A stretch of 6,525 nt of DNA from an uncultured Clostridia bacterium (GTDB lineage Bacteria > Bacillota > Clostridia > Oscillospirales > Acutalibacteraceae), in assembly GCA_945988915.1 (NCBI GenBank), contig CAMFTS010000055.1:1-6525 (forward strand), written 5' to 3'. The notes under the pieces were generated by a model. It was not told the origin of the DNA. It searched no databases and worked only from the letters and a program-made list of their open reading frames with translations. A program made the position numbers and the translations under genes. Shown here in pieces: positions 1 to 6,525 of this stretch. Every line of letters starts with the position of its first letter. Position 1 is the stretch's first letter.

Positions 1-75
1 AGACCGAATAAACCGCATCCTTTGTTTGAGGGCTTTATCAGCGCGTCACTCCAAAGAGAGAGGAGTAAAAAATGA
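1..75 (+). CDS. pyrG: CTP synthase, C-terminal end (partial)
   Basis: The first 24 codons of the window are open in frame 1 and end at a TGA at 73-75. They read R-P-N-K-P-H-P-L-F-E-G-F-I and then a short basic tail. From memory this matches the extreme C-terminus of CTP synthase, just after the HPEF motif of its class I glutamine amidotransferase domain (Gram-positive enzymes have an SRPxRPxPLFxxFI-like tail). CTP synthase makes CTP from UTP using ATP and glutamine ammonia in the cytoplasm. The TGA overlaps the carA start codon (ATGA at 72-75), so this is the upstream gene of a coupled pyrimidine operon. Only the tail is visible; the catalytic residues lie outside the window, so the identification rests on this motif and on context. 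Confidence 0.82.
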   Translation, partial: RPNKPHPLFEGFISASLQRERSKK

Positions 76-1166
76 TACCTCGGAAAGACAGAAAAATTGT
101 CCTTGAAAACGGTTCTCAATACTGCGGAATCGGTTTCGGCGACAGGTCGGAAAAAGTTGTTGAAATTGTTTTCAATACTTCAATGGTCGGATATCAGGAA
201 ATCCTGTCTGACCCGTCATATACCGATCAAGGTGTTGTTTTCACATATCCGCTTATCGGAAATTACGGTATGGCTGACGGAGATTACGAAACCGAAACTC
301 CGACGGTCAGCGCATTGATTGTCCGCGAGGTCAATTCTGAACCGTCAAATTTCAGATGCACAAAAACTCTTGATGAGGTTATGAAAGAATATAATATTGT
401 CGGCATTTCCGACATTGATACAAGAAAGCTGACGAGGGAAATAAGAGAATTCGGAAGCTGTAAAGCATTGATTACCGACATAGATACATCAAAAGAAAAC
501 GCTGTTGAAATTCTGAAGAATACAGAGCTTCCGCACGATGCTGTAAGTCGGGTAAGCCGTAAAGAAATTGAGGAATTCAAAGCGGATAATGAAAAATTCA
601 GAATCGTTGCGATTGATTGCGGAATGAAGCAGAATATTGTTCGGGAATTAAACCGTACAGGGTGTACTGTTACTGTTGTTCCGTTTACTACATCTGCCGA
701 GAGAATAAAGGAATTTAATCCCGACGGTGTGTTCATTTCAAACGGGCCCGGCAACCCGACAGATGTTCCTTCCGTGATAGAAACCGTAAAAAAGCTTCGC
801 GGAACCTGTCCCGTTTTCGGTATTTGCCTCGGACATCAGATTATTTCTCTGTCTTACGGAGCAAAAACATATAAACTGAAGTTCGGCCACAGGGGCGGTA
901 ACCATCCCGTCAAAAATCTTAAAACCGACAGAGTTGAGATAACTTCGCAAAATCATTCATACGCTGTTGACACCGATAGCGTAAAGGAAACAGAGCTTGA
1001 AATTACACATATCAATTTGCTTGATAATACGGTTGAGGGCGTTGAATGTAAAAAAGACAGGGTGTTCGGTGTTCAGTATCATCCGGAAAGCGCACCCGGT
1101 CCGCAGGACAGCACATATCTTTTCGGAAACTTTATTGACTTGATGGAGGAGAGCCGAAATGCCTAA
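72..1166 (+). CDS. carA: Carbamoyl phosphate synthetase, small (glutamine amidotransferase) subunit
   Basis: CarA hydrolyses glutamine and passes ammonia through a tunnel to CarB for carbamoyl phosphate synthesis. The protein has 364 residues, a normal length for Gram-positive CarA. The N-terminal CPSase small-chain domain covers about residues 5-140 (VFNTSMVGYQEILSDPSY at 33-50). The class I glutamine amidotransferase domain covers about 177-360. It has the GPGNP loop (225-229), the nucleophile elbow GICLGH with Cys252, and the YHPE motif giving His337 and Glu339, so the catalytic triad is complete. The GHRGGNHP (272-279) and SQNH (292-295) motifs are also present. The ATG at 72 follows GAGAGGAG by 6 nt and overlaps the pyrG stop, which supports the start choice. 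The gene overlaps carB by 8 nt. Nothing is truncated. Confidence 0.97.
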   Translation: MIPRKDRKIVLENGSQYCGIGFGDRSEKVVEIVFNTSMVGYQEILSDPSYTDQGVVFTYPLIGNYGMADGDYETETPTVSALIVREVNSEPSNFRCTKTLDEVMKEYNIVGISDIDTRKLTREIREFGSCKALITDIDTSKENAVEILKNTELPHDAVSRVSRKEIEEFKADNEKFRIVAIDCGMKQNIVRELNRTGCTVTVVPFTTSAERIKEFNPDGVFISNGPGNPTDVPSVIETVKKLRGTCPVFGICLGHQIISLSYGAKTYKLKFGHRGGNHPVKNLKTDRVEITSQNHSYAVDTDSVKETELEITHINLLDNTVEGVECKKDRVFGVQYHPESAPGPQDSTYLFGNFIDLMEESRNA

Positions 1167-4100
1167 GAGAACTGATATTAAAAAAATACTTGTCATAGGT
1201 TCGGGCCCTATTGTCATAGGTCAGGCGGCAGAGTTTGACTATGCCGGCACACAAGCCTGTCTTGCTTTAAAGGAAGAGGGATACGAGGTTATTCTCTGCA
1301 ACTCAAATCCCGCAACAATAATGACGGATCCGTCGATTGCAGATAAGGTGTATATGGAGCCTCTTACGCTTGAATATATCGCAAAAATTGTCCGTAAAGA
1401 ACGCCCCGACGCTATTCTTCCGGGCATCGGAGGTCAGACAGGACTTAATCTTGCTATGCAGTTGGAGTCAAAGGGCATTTTAAAGGAATGTAATGTTGAA
1501 TTGCTCGGAACAAAAAGCGAAAGCATAAACAGAGCAGAAGACAGAGAGCTTTTTAAGGAATTATGCCTTGAATTGGGCGAGCCGACTTTACCGTCTGAAA
1601 TTGCGAACACGGAAGAAGAGGCATACGAGGTAGCAAGAAGAATAGGCTATCCTGTTGTATTGCGCCCTGCATTCACCTTAGGCGGCACAGGCGGCGGATT
1701 TGCGGAAAACGAAGAAGAATTATCGGAGCTTATCAAAAACGCTCTTGTTTTGTCACCTGTTCATCAGGTTCTGATAGAAAAGAGCGTTAAGGGATATAAA
1801 GAGATTGAATATGAGGTAATCAGGGATTCTGCCGATACGGCAATAACGGTATGTAATATGGAAAACCTTGATCCCGTTGGTATTCACACGGGTGACTCAA
1901 TAGTTGTCTGTCCGTCGCAAACTCTTACAAACAAGGAATATCATATGCTTCGTGACAGCGCACTGAAAATAATTCGTGCGCTTAAAATTGAAGGCGGCTG
2001 TAATGTTCAGTTTGCCCTTGACCCGAATTCATTCCGATATTATTTAATTGAGGTGAACCCGAGAGTGTCGCGTTCTTCGGCACTTGCATCAAAGGCGAGC
2101 GGATATCCGATAGCGAGAGTATCGGCAAAAATAAGCATAGGTCTCCGCCTTGATGAAATTGTACTTGCAAATACACTTGCATCTTTTGAACCGACTCTTG
2201 ACTATGTTGTAACAAAAATGCCCCGTTTCCCGTTTGACAAATTTACAGATGCAAATAATTCACTGAGCACACAGATGAAAGCAACGGGCGAGGTTATGAG
2301 CGTTGGCAGAACTATGGAGGAAAGTCTTTTAAAGGCTATCCGTTCGCTTGAAATCGGCGTTTATCATTTGCATATGAAAAAATTTGATGATTTCGATACA
2401 GAAGAATTGCTTAAATACATAAAAATCGGAACAGATGACAGAATATATGCACTCGGAGAATTATTACGCCGTGGAATTTCAGCAGAAGAGCTTACAAAAA
2501 TTACAAAAATCGATGCATTTTTCTTAAGAAAAATGAGGAATATTATCTCTTTGGAAAATGAGCTTAGGGAAAATAAAAATAATAACGATTATTTGAAATA
2601 TGCTAAAAGGCTCGGCTTTTCCGATAAAGAAATTGCGGAACTCTGGAATACAACGGCAAGTCGGATTTTTGAATTGAGAAAAGCAAACGGAATTATGCCG
2701 ACATATAAAATGATAGATACCTGCGCTTCGGAATTTGAGAGTTATGTTCCGTATTTTTATTCTACCTATGAGGAGGAGAACGAGTCTGTCATTTCTGATA
2801 AAAAGAAAGTTATTGTTCTCGGTTCCGGACCTATCCGTATAGGTCAGGGCGTTGAATTTGACTATTCTACCGTTCATGCCGTTAAAACAATAAAAGAGGC
2901 GGGCTACGAAGCGATTATCATCAATAATAATCCCGAAACCGTTTCAACAGACTATACGACCTCTGATAAACTTTATTTTGAGCCTCTTTGCGTTGAAGAT
3001 GTTATGAATATAATATCTCTTGAAAACCCCGAGGGAGTTATCGTATCCTTGGGCGGTCAGACTGCGGTTAACCTTGCAGAGCCTCTCAATGAACTCGGCG
3101 TCAGGCTCATCGGAACGGACTGTGCAGCCATTGAAAAGGCTGAAAACCGTGACAGCTTTGAAAAATTGCTTGCCGAGCTCGGAATTCCTCAGCCTAAAGG
3201 TCAGGCTGTTACAAGCATTGAGGAAGGCATAAGCGCGGCTGAAGAAATAGGCTATCCCGTGCTTGTCCGGCCGTCCTTCGTTCTCGGCGGCAGAGCAATG
3301 CAGATAGTCGCAAAGGAAGAAGATTTGCGTCACTATTTAAAGACTGCTGTTGAAATCGATGAGGATAAGCCCGTACTTGTTGATAAATATATTAAGGGGA
3401 AAGAGCTTGAAGTTGACGCCATATGCGACGGTCACGATGTTTTTATACCGGGTATAATGGAGCTTGTTGAAAGAACGGGCGTACATTCGGGAGATTCTAT
3501 GAGTGTATATCCGACCTTTAGCGTATCTGACAAGGTAAAGGGTACAATTCTTGAATATGCTAAAAAATTAGGACTCGGAATAGGTATTGTAGGTCTTTAT
3601 AACATACAATTCATCGTTGATGAAAATGAAAATGTATATATAATAGAGGTCAATCCCCGTTCTTCAAGAACAGTTCCGTTCCTGTCAAAGTCAACGGGAT
3701 ATTCACTTGCAGATATCGCAACTTATGCAATTCTCGGAAAGAGCCTGAAAGAACAGGGTATTTTCAGACTTTATCCGGAAGAAAAAAAGCGGTGGTATGT
3801 AAAAGCACCTGCGTTTTCATTTTCAAAGCTTCACGGAATGGATACTTATCTTTCACCCGAAATGAAATCAACAGGAGAGGCAATAGGTTATGATAATACC
3901 CTGCACAGAGCAATGTTTAAAGCGCTGATTGCATCAGGACTTACGCTTCAGAACTACGGCACTGTAATAGTTACCCTTGCCGATGAGGATAAAGAAGAAG
4001 CGCTTCCGCTTGTAAAGAGATTTTACGATATGGGATTTAATATTGAGGCAACGGTCGGAACATGCGACTTTTTAAAGGCTCACGGAATAAGAACAAGAGT

Positions 4101-4338
4101 CCGCAGAAAGCTGAGCGAGGGCAGTACCGAAATACTTGAAGCAATTCGTGCCGGTTATGTCAGTTATGTAATAAACACCCGCGCAATACTTTCGGGCATA
4201 CATTACGAAGACGGCGTTGCAATCAGAAACTGTGCCGTAGAAAACGGCGTAACTACTTTTACTTCACTTGATACCGTTAAAGTTCTGCTTGATGTATTAG
4301 AAGAAATAACCATGGGAATTTCAACTATTGATTCATAA
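1159..4338 (+). CDS. carB: Carbamoyl phosphate synthetase, large subunit
   Basis: CarB makes carbamoyl phosphate from bicarbonate, ammonia supplied by CarA and two ATP; the product feeds UMP and arginine synthesis. At 1059 residues it is slightly shorter than E. coli CarB (1073). The two homologous halves are visible: GSGPIVIGQAAEFDYAG (14-30) is echoed by GSGPIRIGQGVEFDYS (555-570). ATP-grasp domain 1 spans about 125-400 (Arg129, Arg169, Gln284, Glu298, Asn300) and the oligomerisation domain about 400-545. ATP-grasp domain 2 spans about 660-930 (IIEVNPRSSRT at 828-838). The MGS-like allosteric domain spans about 935-1059. Residues aligning with the E. coli UMP/IMP site are kept (Lys945, Thr965, Thr968, Lys984, Asn1006). 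Of the ornithine-site residues, Glu771, Asp779 and Thr1035 align, but the E. coli Glu892 position is Ala883. The ATG at 1159 lies inside the end of carA, with GGAGGA (1145-1150) 8 nt upstream. A terminator follows the stop by 2 nt. Confidence 0.98.
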   Translation: MPKRTDIKKILVIGSGPIVIGQAAEFDYAGTQACLALKEEGYEVILCNSNPATIMTDPSIADKVYMEPLTLEYIAKIVRKERPDAILPGIGGQTGLNLAMQLESKGILKECNVELLGTKSESINRAEDRELFKELCLELGEPTLPSEIANTEEEAYEVARRIGYPVVLRPAFTLGGTGGGFAENEEELSELIKNALVLSPVHQVLIEKSVKGYKEIEYEVIRDSADTAITVCNMENLDPVGIHTGDSIVVCPSQTLTNKEYHMLRDSALKIIRALKIEGGCNVQFALDPNSFRYYLIEVNPRVSRSSALASKASGYPIARVSAKISIGLRLDEIVLANTLASFEPTLDYVVTKMPRFPFDKFTDANNSLSTQMKATGEVMSVGRTMEESLLKAIRSLEIGVYHLHMKKFDDFDTEELLKYIKIGTDDRIYALGELLRRGISAEELTKITKIDAFFLRKMRNIISLENELRENKNNNDYLKYAKRLGFSDKEIAELWNTTASRIFELRKANGIMPTYKMIDTCASEFESYVPYFYSTYEEENESVISDKKKVIVLGSGPIRIGQGVEFDYSTVHAVKTIKEAGYEAIIINNNPETVSTDYTTSDKLYFEPLCVEDVMNIISLENPEGVIVSLGGQTAVNLAEPLNELGVRLIGTDCAAIEKAENRDSFEKLLAELGIPQPKGQAVTSIEEGISAAEEIGYPVLVRPSFVLGGRAMQIVAKEEDLRHYLKTAVEIDEDKPVLVDKYIKGKELEVDAICDGHDVFIPGIMELVERTGVHSGDSMSVYPTFSVSDKVKGTILEYAKKLGLGIGIVGLYNIQFIVDENENVYIIEVNPRSSRTVPFLSKSTGYSLADIATYAILGKSLKEQGIFRLYPEEKKRWYVKAPAFSFSKLHGMDTYLSPEMKSTGEAIGYDNTLHRAMFKALIASGLTLQNYGTVIVTLADEDKEEALPLVKRFYDMGFNIEATVGTCDFLKAHGIRTRVRRKLSEGSTEILEAIRAGYVSYVINTRAILSGIHYEDGVAIRNCAVENGVTTFTSLDTVKVLLDVLEEITMGISTIDS

Positions 4339-4340
4339 AC

Positions 4341-4378
4341 AAACCCCACAGCATACAACAGTATGCTGTGGGGTTTTT
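4341..4378 (+). terminator. Rho-independent terminator of pyrG-carAB, probably bidirectional
   Basis: A perfect 16-bp stem is formed by 4341-4356 (AAACCCCACAGCATAC) and 4361-4376, with a 4-nt loop AACA (4357-4360) and T5 at 4374-4378. It begins 2 nt after the carB TAA. Read on the other strand, the same stem is followed by TTTGTTT, so it can also stop the converging abfA transcript, whose last gene ends at 4436. I see no comparable hairpin between 4379 and 4435. Confidence 0.95.
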
Positions 4379-4435
4379 AATCAGTAATTAAATGTTTTTA
4401 CGGGCAGATTATCCCTGACCGGAAAGACAGTAAAT

Positions 4436-4690
4436 TTACCATTTTTTGTTTGCTTTCGTTAAGGGACAATGCTGTGATTTGAATGCTGCACGAAATTCTA
4501 TATAACAACCGCATTTCTGGCAAACACCCGATAGCAGTTGCTCACATTTTCTGCATATTTCTATTCGTGAGTTGTATAAATCATTGTCAGCCTTATCCTT
4601 TTCGGGAAGCTTTTCAATTCTTGTTATTATATCTTCGTAAATATCTTCCTTTGAACATTCGCGAAGAAGACAGCGTTTGCATTTCTCCAT
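4436..4690 (-). CDS. Small cysteine-rich, probably zinc-binding protein (DUF6171-like)
   Basis: This is an 84-residue soluble protein with nine cysteines and no signal peptide or membrane segment. The N-terminus has CxxC (Cys4, Cys7) and Cys12. A charged, probably helical linker (about 13-44) follows. The C-terminal half has C46-x2-C49, then C57-x2-C60-x-C62, and ends with a Cys75-Pro motif and a terminal Trp. This spacing suggests one or two structural zinc sites. From memory the layout (CKRCLL start, CGC core, HCP near the end) matches the uncharacterised DUF6171 family of Firmicutes; I could not search for it. The gene starts 9 nt after the abfA stop, so it is likely the second gene of that transcript. 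No Shine-Dalgarno sequence is visible before its ATG, which suggests coupling to abfA translation. Function unknown; the GH51 neighbour does not clearly explain it. Confidence 0.83.
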   Translation of the reverse strand: MEKCKRCLLRECSKEDIYEDIITRIEKLPEKDKADNDLYNSRIEICRKCEQLLSGVCQKCGCYIEFRAAFKSQHCPLTKANKKW

Positions 4691-4699
4691 AGTTAAAAT

Positions 4700-6187
4700 T
4701 TATCTAACAATGAATTTTACAACAGAACAAGCAGGGATATTTGCCGTAAAGCCGTCAGCAGTTTGTGTGAAATCGGTAAACTTCTTAACAGTAACATTTT
4801 CACCGTTTTCAAAATCATTTTTAGAATGAATATCACCGCTGAGAATTTCTGCTTCGATTTCCTTAACCTCAAAGTCAGCAATCTGGCATTTGATTTCAGC
4901 GCTTTCGCTTGCCGAAGTATTTGTGATTGTTGAATAAACAACGCCGTTTTCATCAATCGACGCACTTTCAACAAGCTGCGGATACTTTGAGTTATTGTCA
5001 TTCTTTGACTCAAGCTCTTTAGTTGTAATATAAGAACCGACAAGTGTATTTTCTTGATGGTCTTTATACATTTTGAATACATGATAGGTGGGCGTAAGGA
5101 CCATTTTTTCGCCCTCGGTAAGAATTACGGACTGCAAAACATTAACGGTTTGTGCAATGTTTGCCATCATTATTTTGTCTGCGTGCTTATTGAAAATGTT
5201 AAGCGTCAGGCCTGCAACAACAGCGTCACGCATTGTGCTTTGCTGATATAAGAAGCCCGGATTTGTACCCGGCTCAACATCATACCAGGTACCCCATTCG
5301 TCAACAATCAGTTTAACCCTATGGTCGAACTTGACTGCGTCCATAGCTTTAATATGATTTGTAACAAGCTCTTCCATTCTGTAAGCTTTGGAAATAGTTG
5401 AATTATACTCTTCCAAGTCGAATTCGGTTGCAGAGCCTTTATGTCCCCAATCACCTGTCGGAATTGTGTAATAATGAAGAGAAATGCCGTGCGCCTTGTT
5501 CTTAACCTTGTCCATAACCTCTTTTGTCCAATGATAATCACTGCCGTTAGGACCGCAGGCAATTCTTTTTATAGGTTTGTCGGAGCTGTATTCTCTGACA
5601 TAGGTGTTGTATCTTTTGAAAAGACAGCCGTAATATTCGGGATCCATTTCGCCGCCGCATCCCCAACTTTCATTTCCGACGCCGAAGTATGTAATTGTCC
5701 ACGGTTCTTTATGACCGTTTTGAGCGCGAAGCTCTGCCATGGGAGAAACACCGTCGAAGGTCATATATTCAACCCATTGACTCATTTCTTCAACTGTACC
5801 CGAACCGACATTTCCGTTAATATATGTATCGCATCCGAGCTGACGGCAAAGCTCGAAATACTCGTGAGTGCCAAAGGAATTATCCTCGACAACGCCACCC
5901 CAATGAGTGTTAATCATTTTCTTACGGTTTTCTTTAGGGCCTATGCCGTCTTTCCAATGATATTCATCGGCAAAGCAGCCACCGGGCCAACGGAGAACAG
6001 GAATTCCCATTTCCTTTAAAGCGTTGACAACATCACATCTCATACCGTTGACATTCGGAATATCGGAATCTTCACCGACAAATATTCCGTCATAAATACA
6101 TCTTCCGAGATGTTCGCTGAAATGACCGTAGATGTCCTTACTGATTTTGCTGATTTTCTGATTGGGATTGATTAAGTATTTTTCCAT
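4700..6187 (-). CDS. abfA: Intracellular alpha-L-arabinofuranosidase, GH51
   Basis: The enzyme releases terminal alpha-L-arabinofuranosyl residues from arabinan or arabinoxylan fragments by a retaining mechanism. It has 495 residues, a typical length for bacterial cytoplasmic GH51 (about 500), and no signal peptide, so it should act on imported oligosaccharides. The TIM barrel covers about residues 18-375. It has IYGHFSEHLGR (19-29), VLRWPGGCFADEYHW (64-78), acid/base Glu173 in GVGNESWG (169-176), HYY (238-240) and nucleophile Glu297 in VDEWGTWYD (295-303). The remaining C-terminal 110 or so residues fit the usual beta-sandwich domain. Both catalytic glutamates are present, so it should be active. 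GGAG (6195-6198) lies 7 nt before the ATG and supports this start. Its own promoter lies in the upstream gap, and the small cysteine-rich gene follows after 9 nt. I see no sugar transporter or other arabinose gene in the window. Confidence 0.96.
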   Translation of the reverse strand: MEKYLINPNQKISKISKDIYGHFSEHLGRCIYDGIFVGEDSDIPNVNGMRCDVVNALKEMGIPVLRWPGGCFADEYHWKDGIGPKENRKKMINTHWGGVVEDNSFGTHEYFELCRQLGCDTYINGNVGSGTVEEMSQWVEYMTFDGVSPMAELRAQNGHKEPWTITYFGVGNESWGCGGEMDPEYYGCLFKRYNTYVREYSSDKPIKRIACGPNGSDYHWTKEVMDKVKNKAHGISLHYYTIPTGDWGHKGSATEFDLEEYNSTISKAYRMEELVTNHIKAMDAVKFDHRVKLIVDEWGTWYDVEPGTNPGFLYQQSTMRDAVVAGLTLNIFNKHADKIMMANIAQTVNVLQSVILTEGEKMVLTPTYHVFKMYKDHQENTLVGSYITTKELESKNDNNSKYPQLVESASIDENGVVYSTITNTSASESAEIKCQIADFEVKEIEAEILSGDIHSKNDFENGENVTVKKFTDFTQTADGFTANIPACSVVKFIVR

Positions 6188-6235
6188 AATTTTACTCCGT
6201 ATTGTTAGAATAAATAAGGTTTTTGCTATGGTGGT

Positions 6236-6264
6236 ATTTTAACATATTACATTGCTGAGTGCAA
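6236..6264 (-). promoter_or_regulatory. Predicted sigma-A-type promoter for abfA
   Basis: On the minus strand, TTGCAC (6264-6259) is separated by 17 nt from TAAAAT (6241-6236). The -10 matches TATAAT at 5 of 6 positions and is preceded by TG one base upstream (6244-6243), an extended -10. The -35 is weak (TTG only). Transcription would begin near 6229, giving a leader of about 42 nt before the ATG. This was found by eye. Confidence 0.6.
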
Positions 6265-6265
6265 T
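6251..6265. promoter_or_regulatory. Operator-like inverted repeat over the abfA -35
   Basis: ATTGC-TGAGT-GCAAT is a perfect 5-bp inverted repeat around a 5-nt centre. It covers the predicted -35 hexamer of abfA (6259-6264). That is a suitable place for a repressor that would make the gene sugar-inducible, but no regulator gene is visible here and a short palindrome like this can arise by chance. Confidence 0.35.
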
Positions 6266-6292
6266 AAAAATACGGAGCTTTCATGATGATTT

Positions 6293-6525
6293 TTAAATTA
6301 TTTCAATCAGTATTGACTGTACTTGCGACGGATTGTCAAGCAATTTACCTTTACAGCTGAAACGCGAGCCGTGACAAGGACAGTCCCAGGTATTAGTCGT
6401 AGTATTCCAGTTGAGTTTGCATTTTAAGTGCGGGCAGGTGAGGGAGACCAGATAAACCTTACCGTCGTAGTCCCTGTAAGCTCCGACCTTGCGTGAATTG
6501 TATTTAACCTCTTTTGCCATACCTT
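6293..6525 (-). CDS. C-terminal Rieske [2Fe-2S] domain of a larger protein (partial), probably an FAD-dependent oxidoreductase
   Basis: The visible part has a complete Rieske cluster motif. Numbering from the Met codon at 6518-6520, the ligands are Cys29 and His31 (CPHLKC) and Cys47 and His50 (CPCHGSRF); Cys34 and Cys49 are placed like the disulfide pair of bc1-type Rieske proteins. The short domain with VGAYRDYDGKVY before it and W-x-CPCHGSRF after resembles the C-terminus of YhfW-type proteins, in which a DadA-like FAD oxidoreductase carries a terminal Rieske domain. The frame is still open at the right edge, with a Gly codon before the Met. I therefore treat that Met as internal and the gene as cut by the window. 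The usual GPA segment after the cluster reads N-P-S here. A standalone 75-residue ferredoxin-like protein is possible but less likely, because no ribosome binding site can be seen in the 5 remaining bases. It lies in the same orientation as abfA, 105 bp upstream. Confidence 0.82.
   Translation of the reverse strand, partial: GMAKEVKYNSRKVGAYRDYDGKVYLVSLTCPHLKCKLNWNTTTNTWDCPCHGSRFSCKGKLLDNPSQVQSILIEII

Larger units (their letters stand above)
6195..6277. repeat. 9-bp inverted repeat flanking the abfA promoter, one arm over the ribosome binding site
   Basis: CTCCGTATT at 6195-6203 and AATACGGAG at 6269-6277 are perfect inverted copies separated by 65 nt. On the abfA strand, the promoter-proximal copy contains the abfA GGAG ribosome binding site. 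The distal copy lies just upstream of the predicted -35, so it would be transcribed only in RNA reading through from the Rieske gene. Confidence 0.6.

Noticed and set aside
1..71. Leader or attenuator for carA
   Set aside because: The stretch is open reading frame matching the CTP synthase tail, with only a ribosome binding site at its end; no hairpin or PyrR-like site was seen.
284..754. 156-codon open frame on the - strand inside carA
   Set aside because: It is wholly antisense to a clearly coding, full-length carA and its product has no recognisable motif.
1195..2870. Internal duplication within carB (repeated GSGPI and FDY motifs)
   Set aside because: This is the ancient duplication shared by all CarB proteins, not a recent repeat.
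2524..3333. Two open frames of 117 and 129 codons on the - strand within carB
   Set aside because: Both lie fully within the conserved carB coding sequence and their products show no domain features.
4379..4435. Possible separate terminator hairpin for the - strand genes (GGGCAG/CCC elements near 4401-4415)
   Set aside because: The pairing is only about 3 bp with no following T tract; the hairpin at 4341-4376 explains termination better.
5441..6019. 192-codon open frame on the + strand inside abfA
   Set aside because: It is antisense to the catalytic barrel of GH51, its product looks like a shadow translation, and I saw no promoter or ribosome binding site for it.

Overview
This window looks like chromosomal DNA from a low-to-mid GC Firmicute of the Clostridia, probably a gut or plant-fibre-associated one. 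The grounds are AT-leaning, Gram-positive-style genes with strong GGAG-type ribosome binding sites, a CarB of the Gram-positive type, an intracellular GH51 arabinofuranosidase, and a small cysteine-rich protein of a type I associate with Firmicutes. The genus cannot be fixed from this sequence.

Layout. Positions 1-4338 (+ strand) carry the end of a pyrimidine operon: the last 24 codons of CTP synthase (pyrG), then carA and carB, the two subunits of glutamine-dependent carbamoyl phosphate synthetase. The three genes overlap by a few bases (pyrG/carA 4 nt, carA/carB 8 nt), so they are almost certainly co-transcribed and translationally coupled. A perfect 16-bp hairpin with a T tract (4341-4378) ends the operon.

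Positions 4436-6525 (- strand) converge on it. In transcription order they are: the C-terminal Rieske [2Fe-2S] domain of a protein that runs off the right edge; a 105-bp intergenic region with a good promoter and an operator-like palindrome; an alpha-L-arabinofuranosidase (GH51, abfA); and, 9 nt after it, a small cysteine-rich protein resembling DUF6171.

How the genes work together. CarAB makes carbamoyl phosphate, the first committed intermediate for UMP (and a precursor of arginine), while PyrG makes CTP from UTP at the far end of the same route. The pairing with pyrG, and the loss in CarB of one ornithine-contacting glutamate known from the E. coli enzyme, both suggest a pyrimidine-dedicated synthetase. 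The - strand genes are unrelated to this: cytoplasmic arabinose release from imported arabino-oligosaccharides, plus two metal-binding or potentially metal-binding proteins. I see no mobile element, CRISPR array, tRNA or rRNA, and no convincing novel system. The most interesting non-coding signals are in the abfA upstream region (6188-6292).
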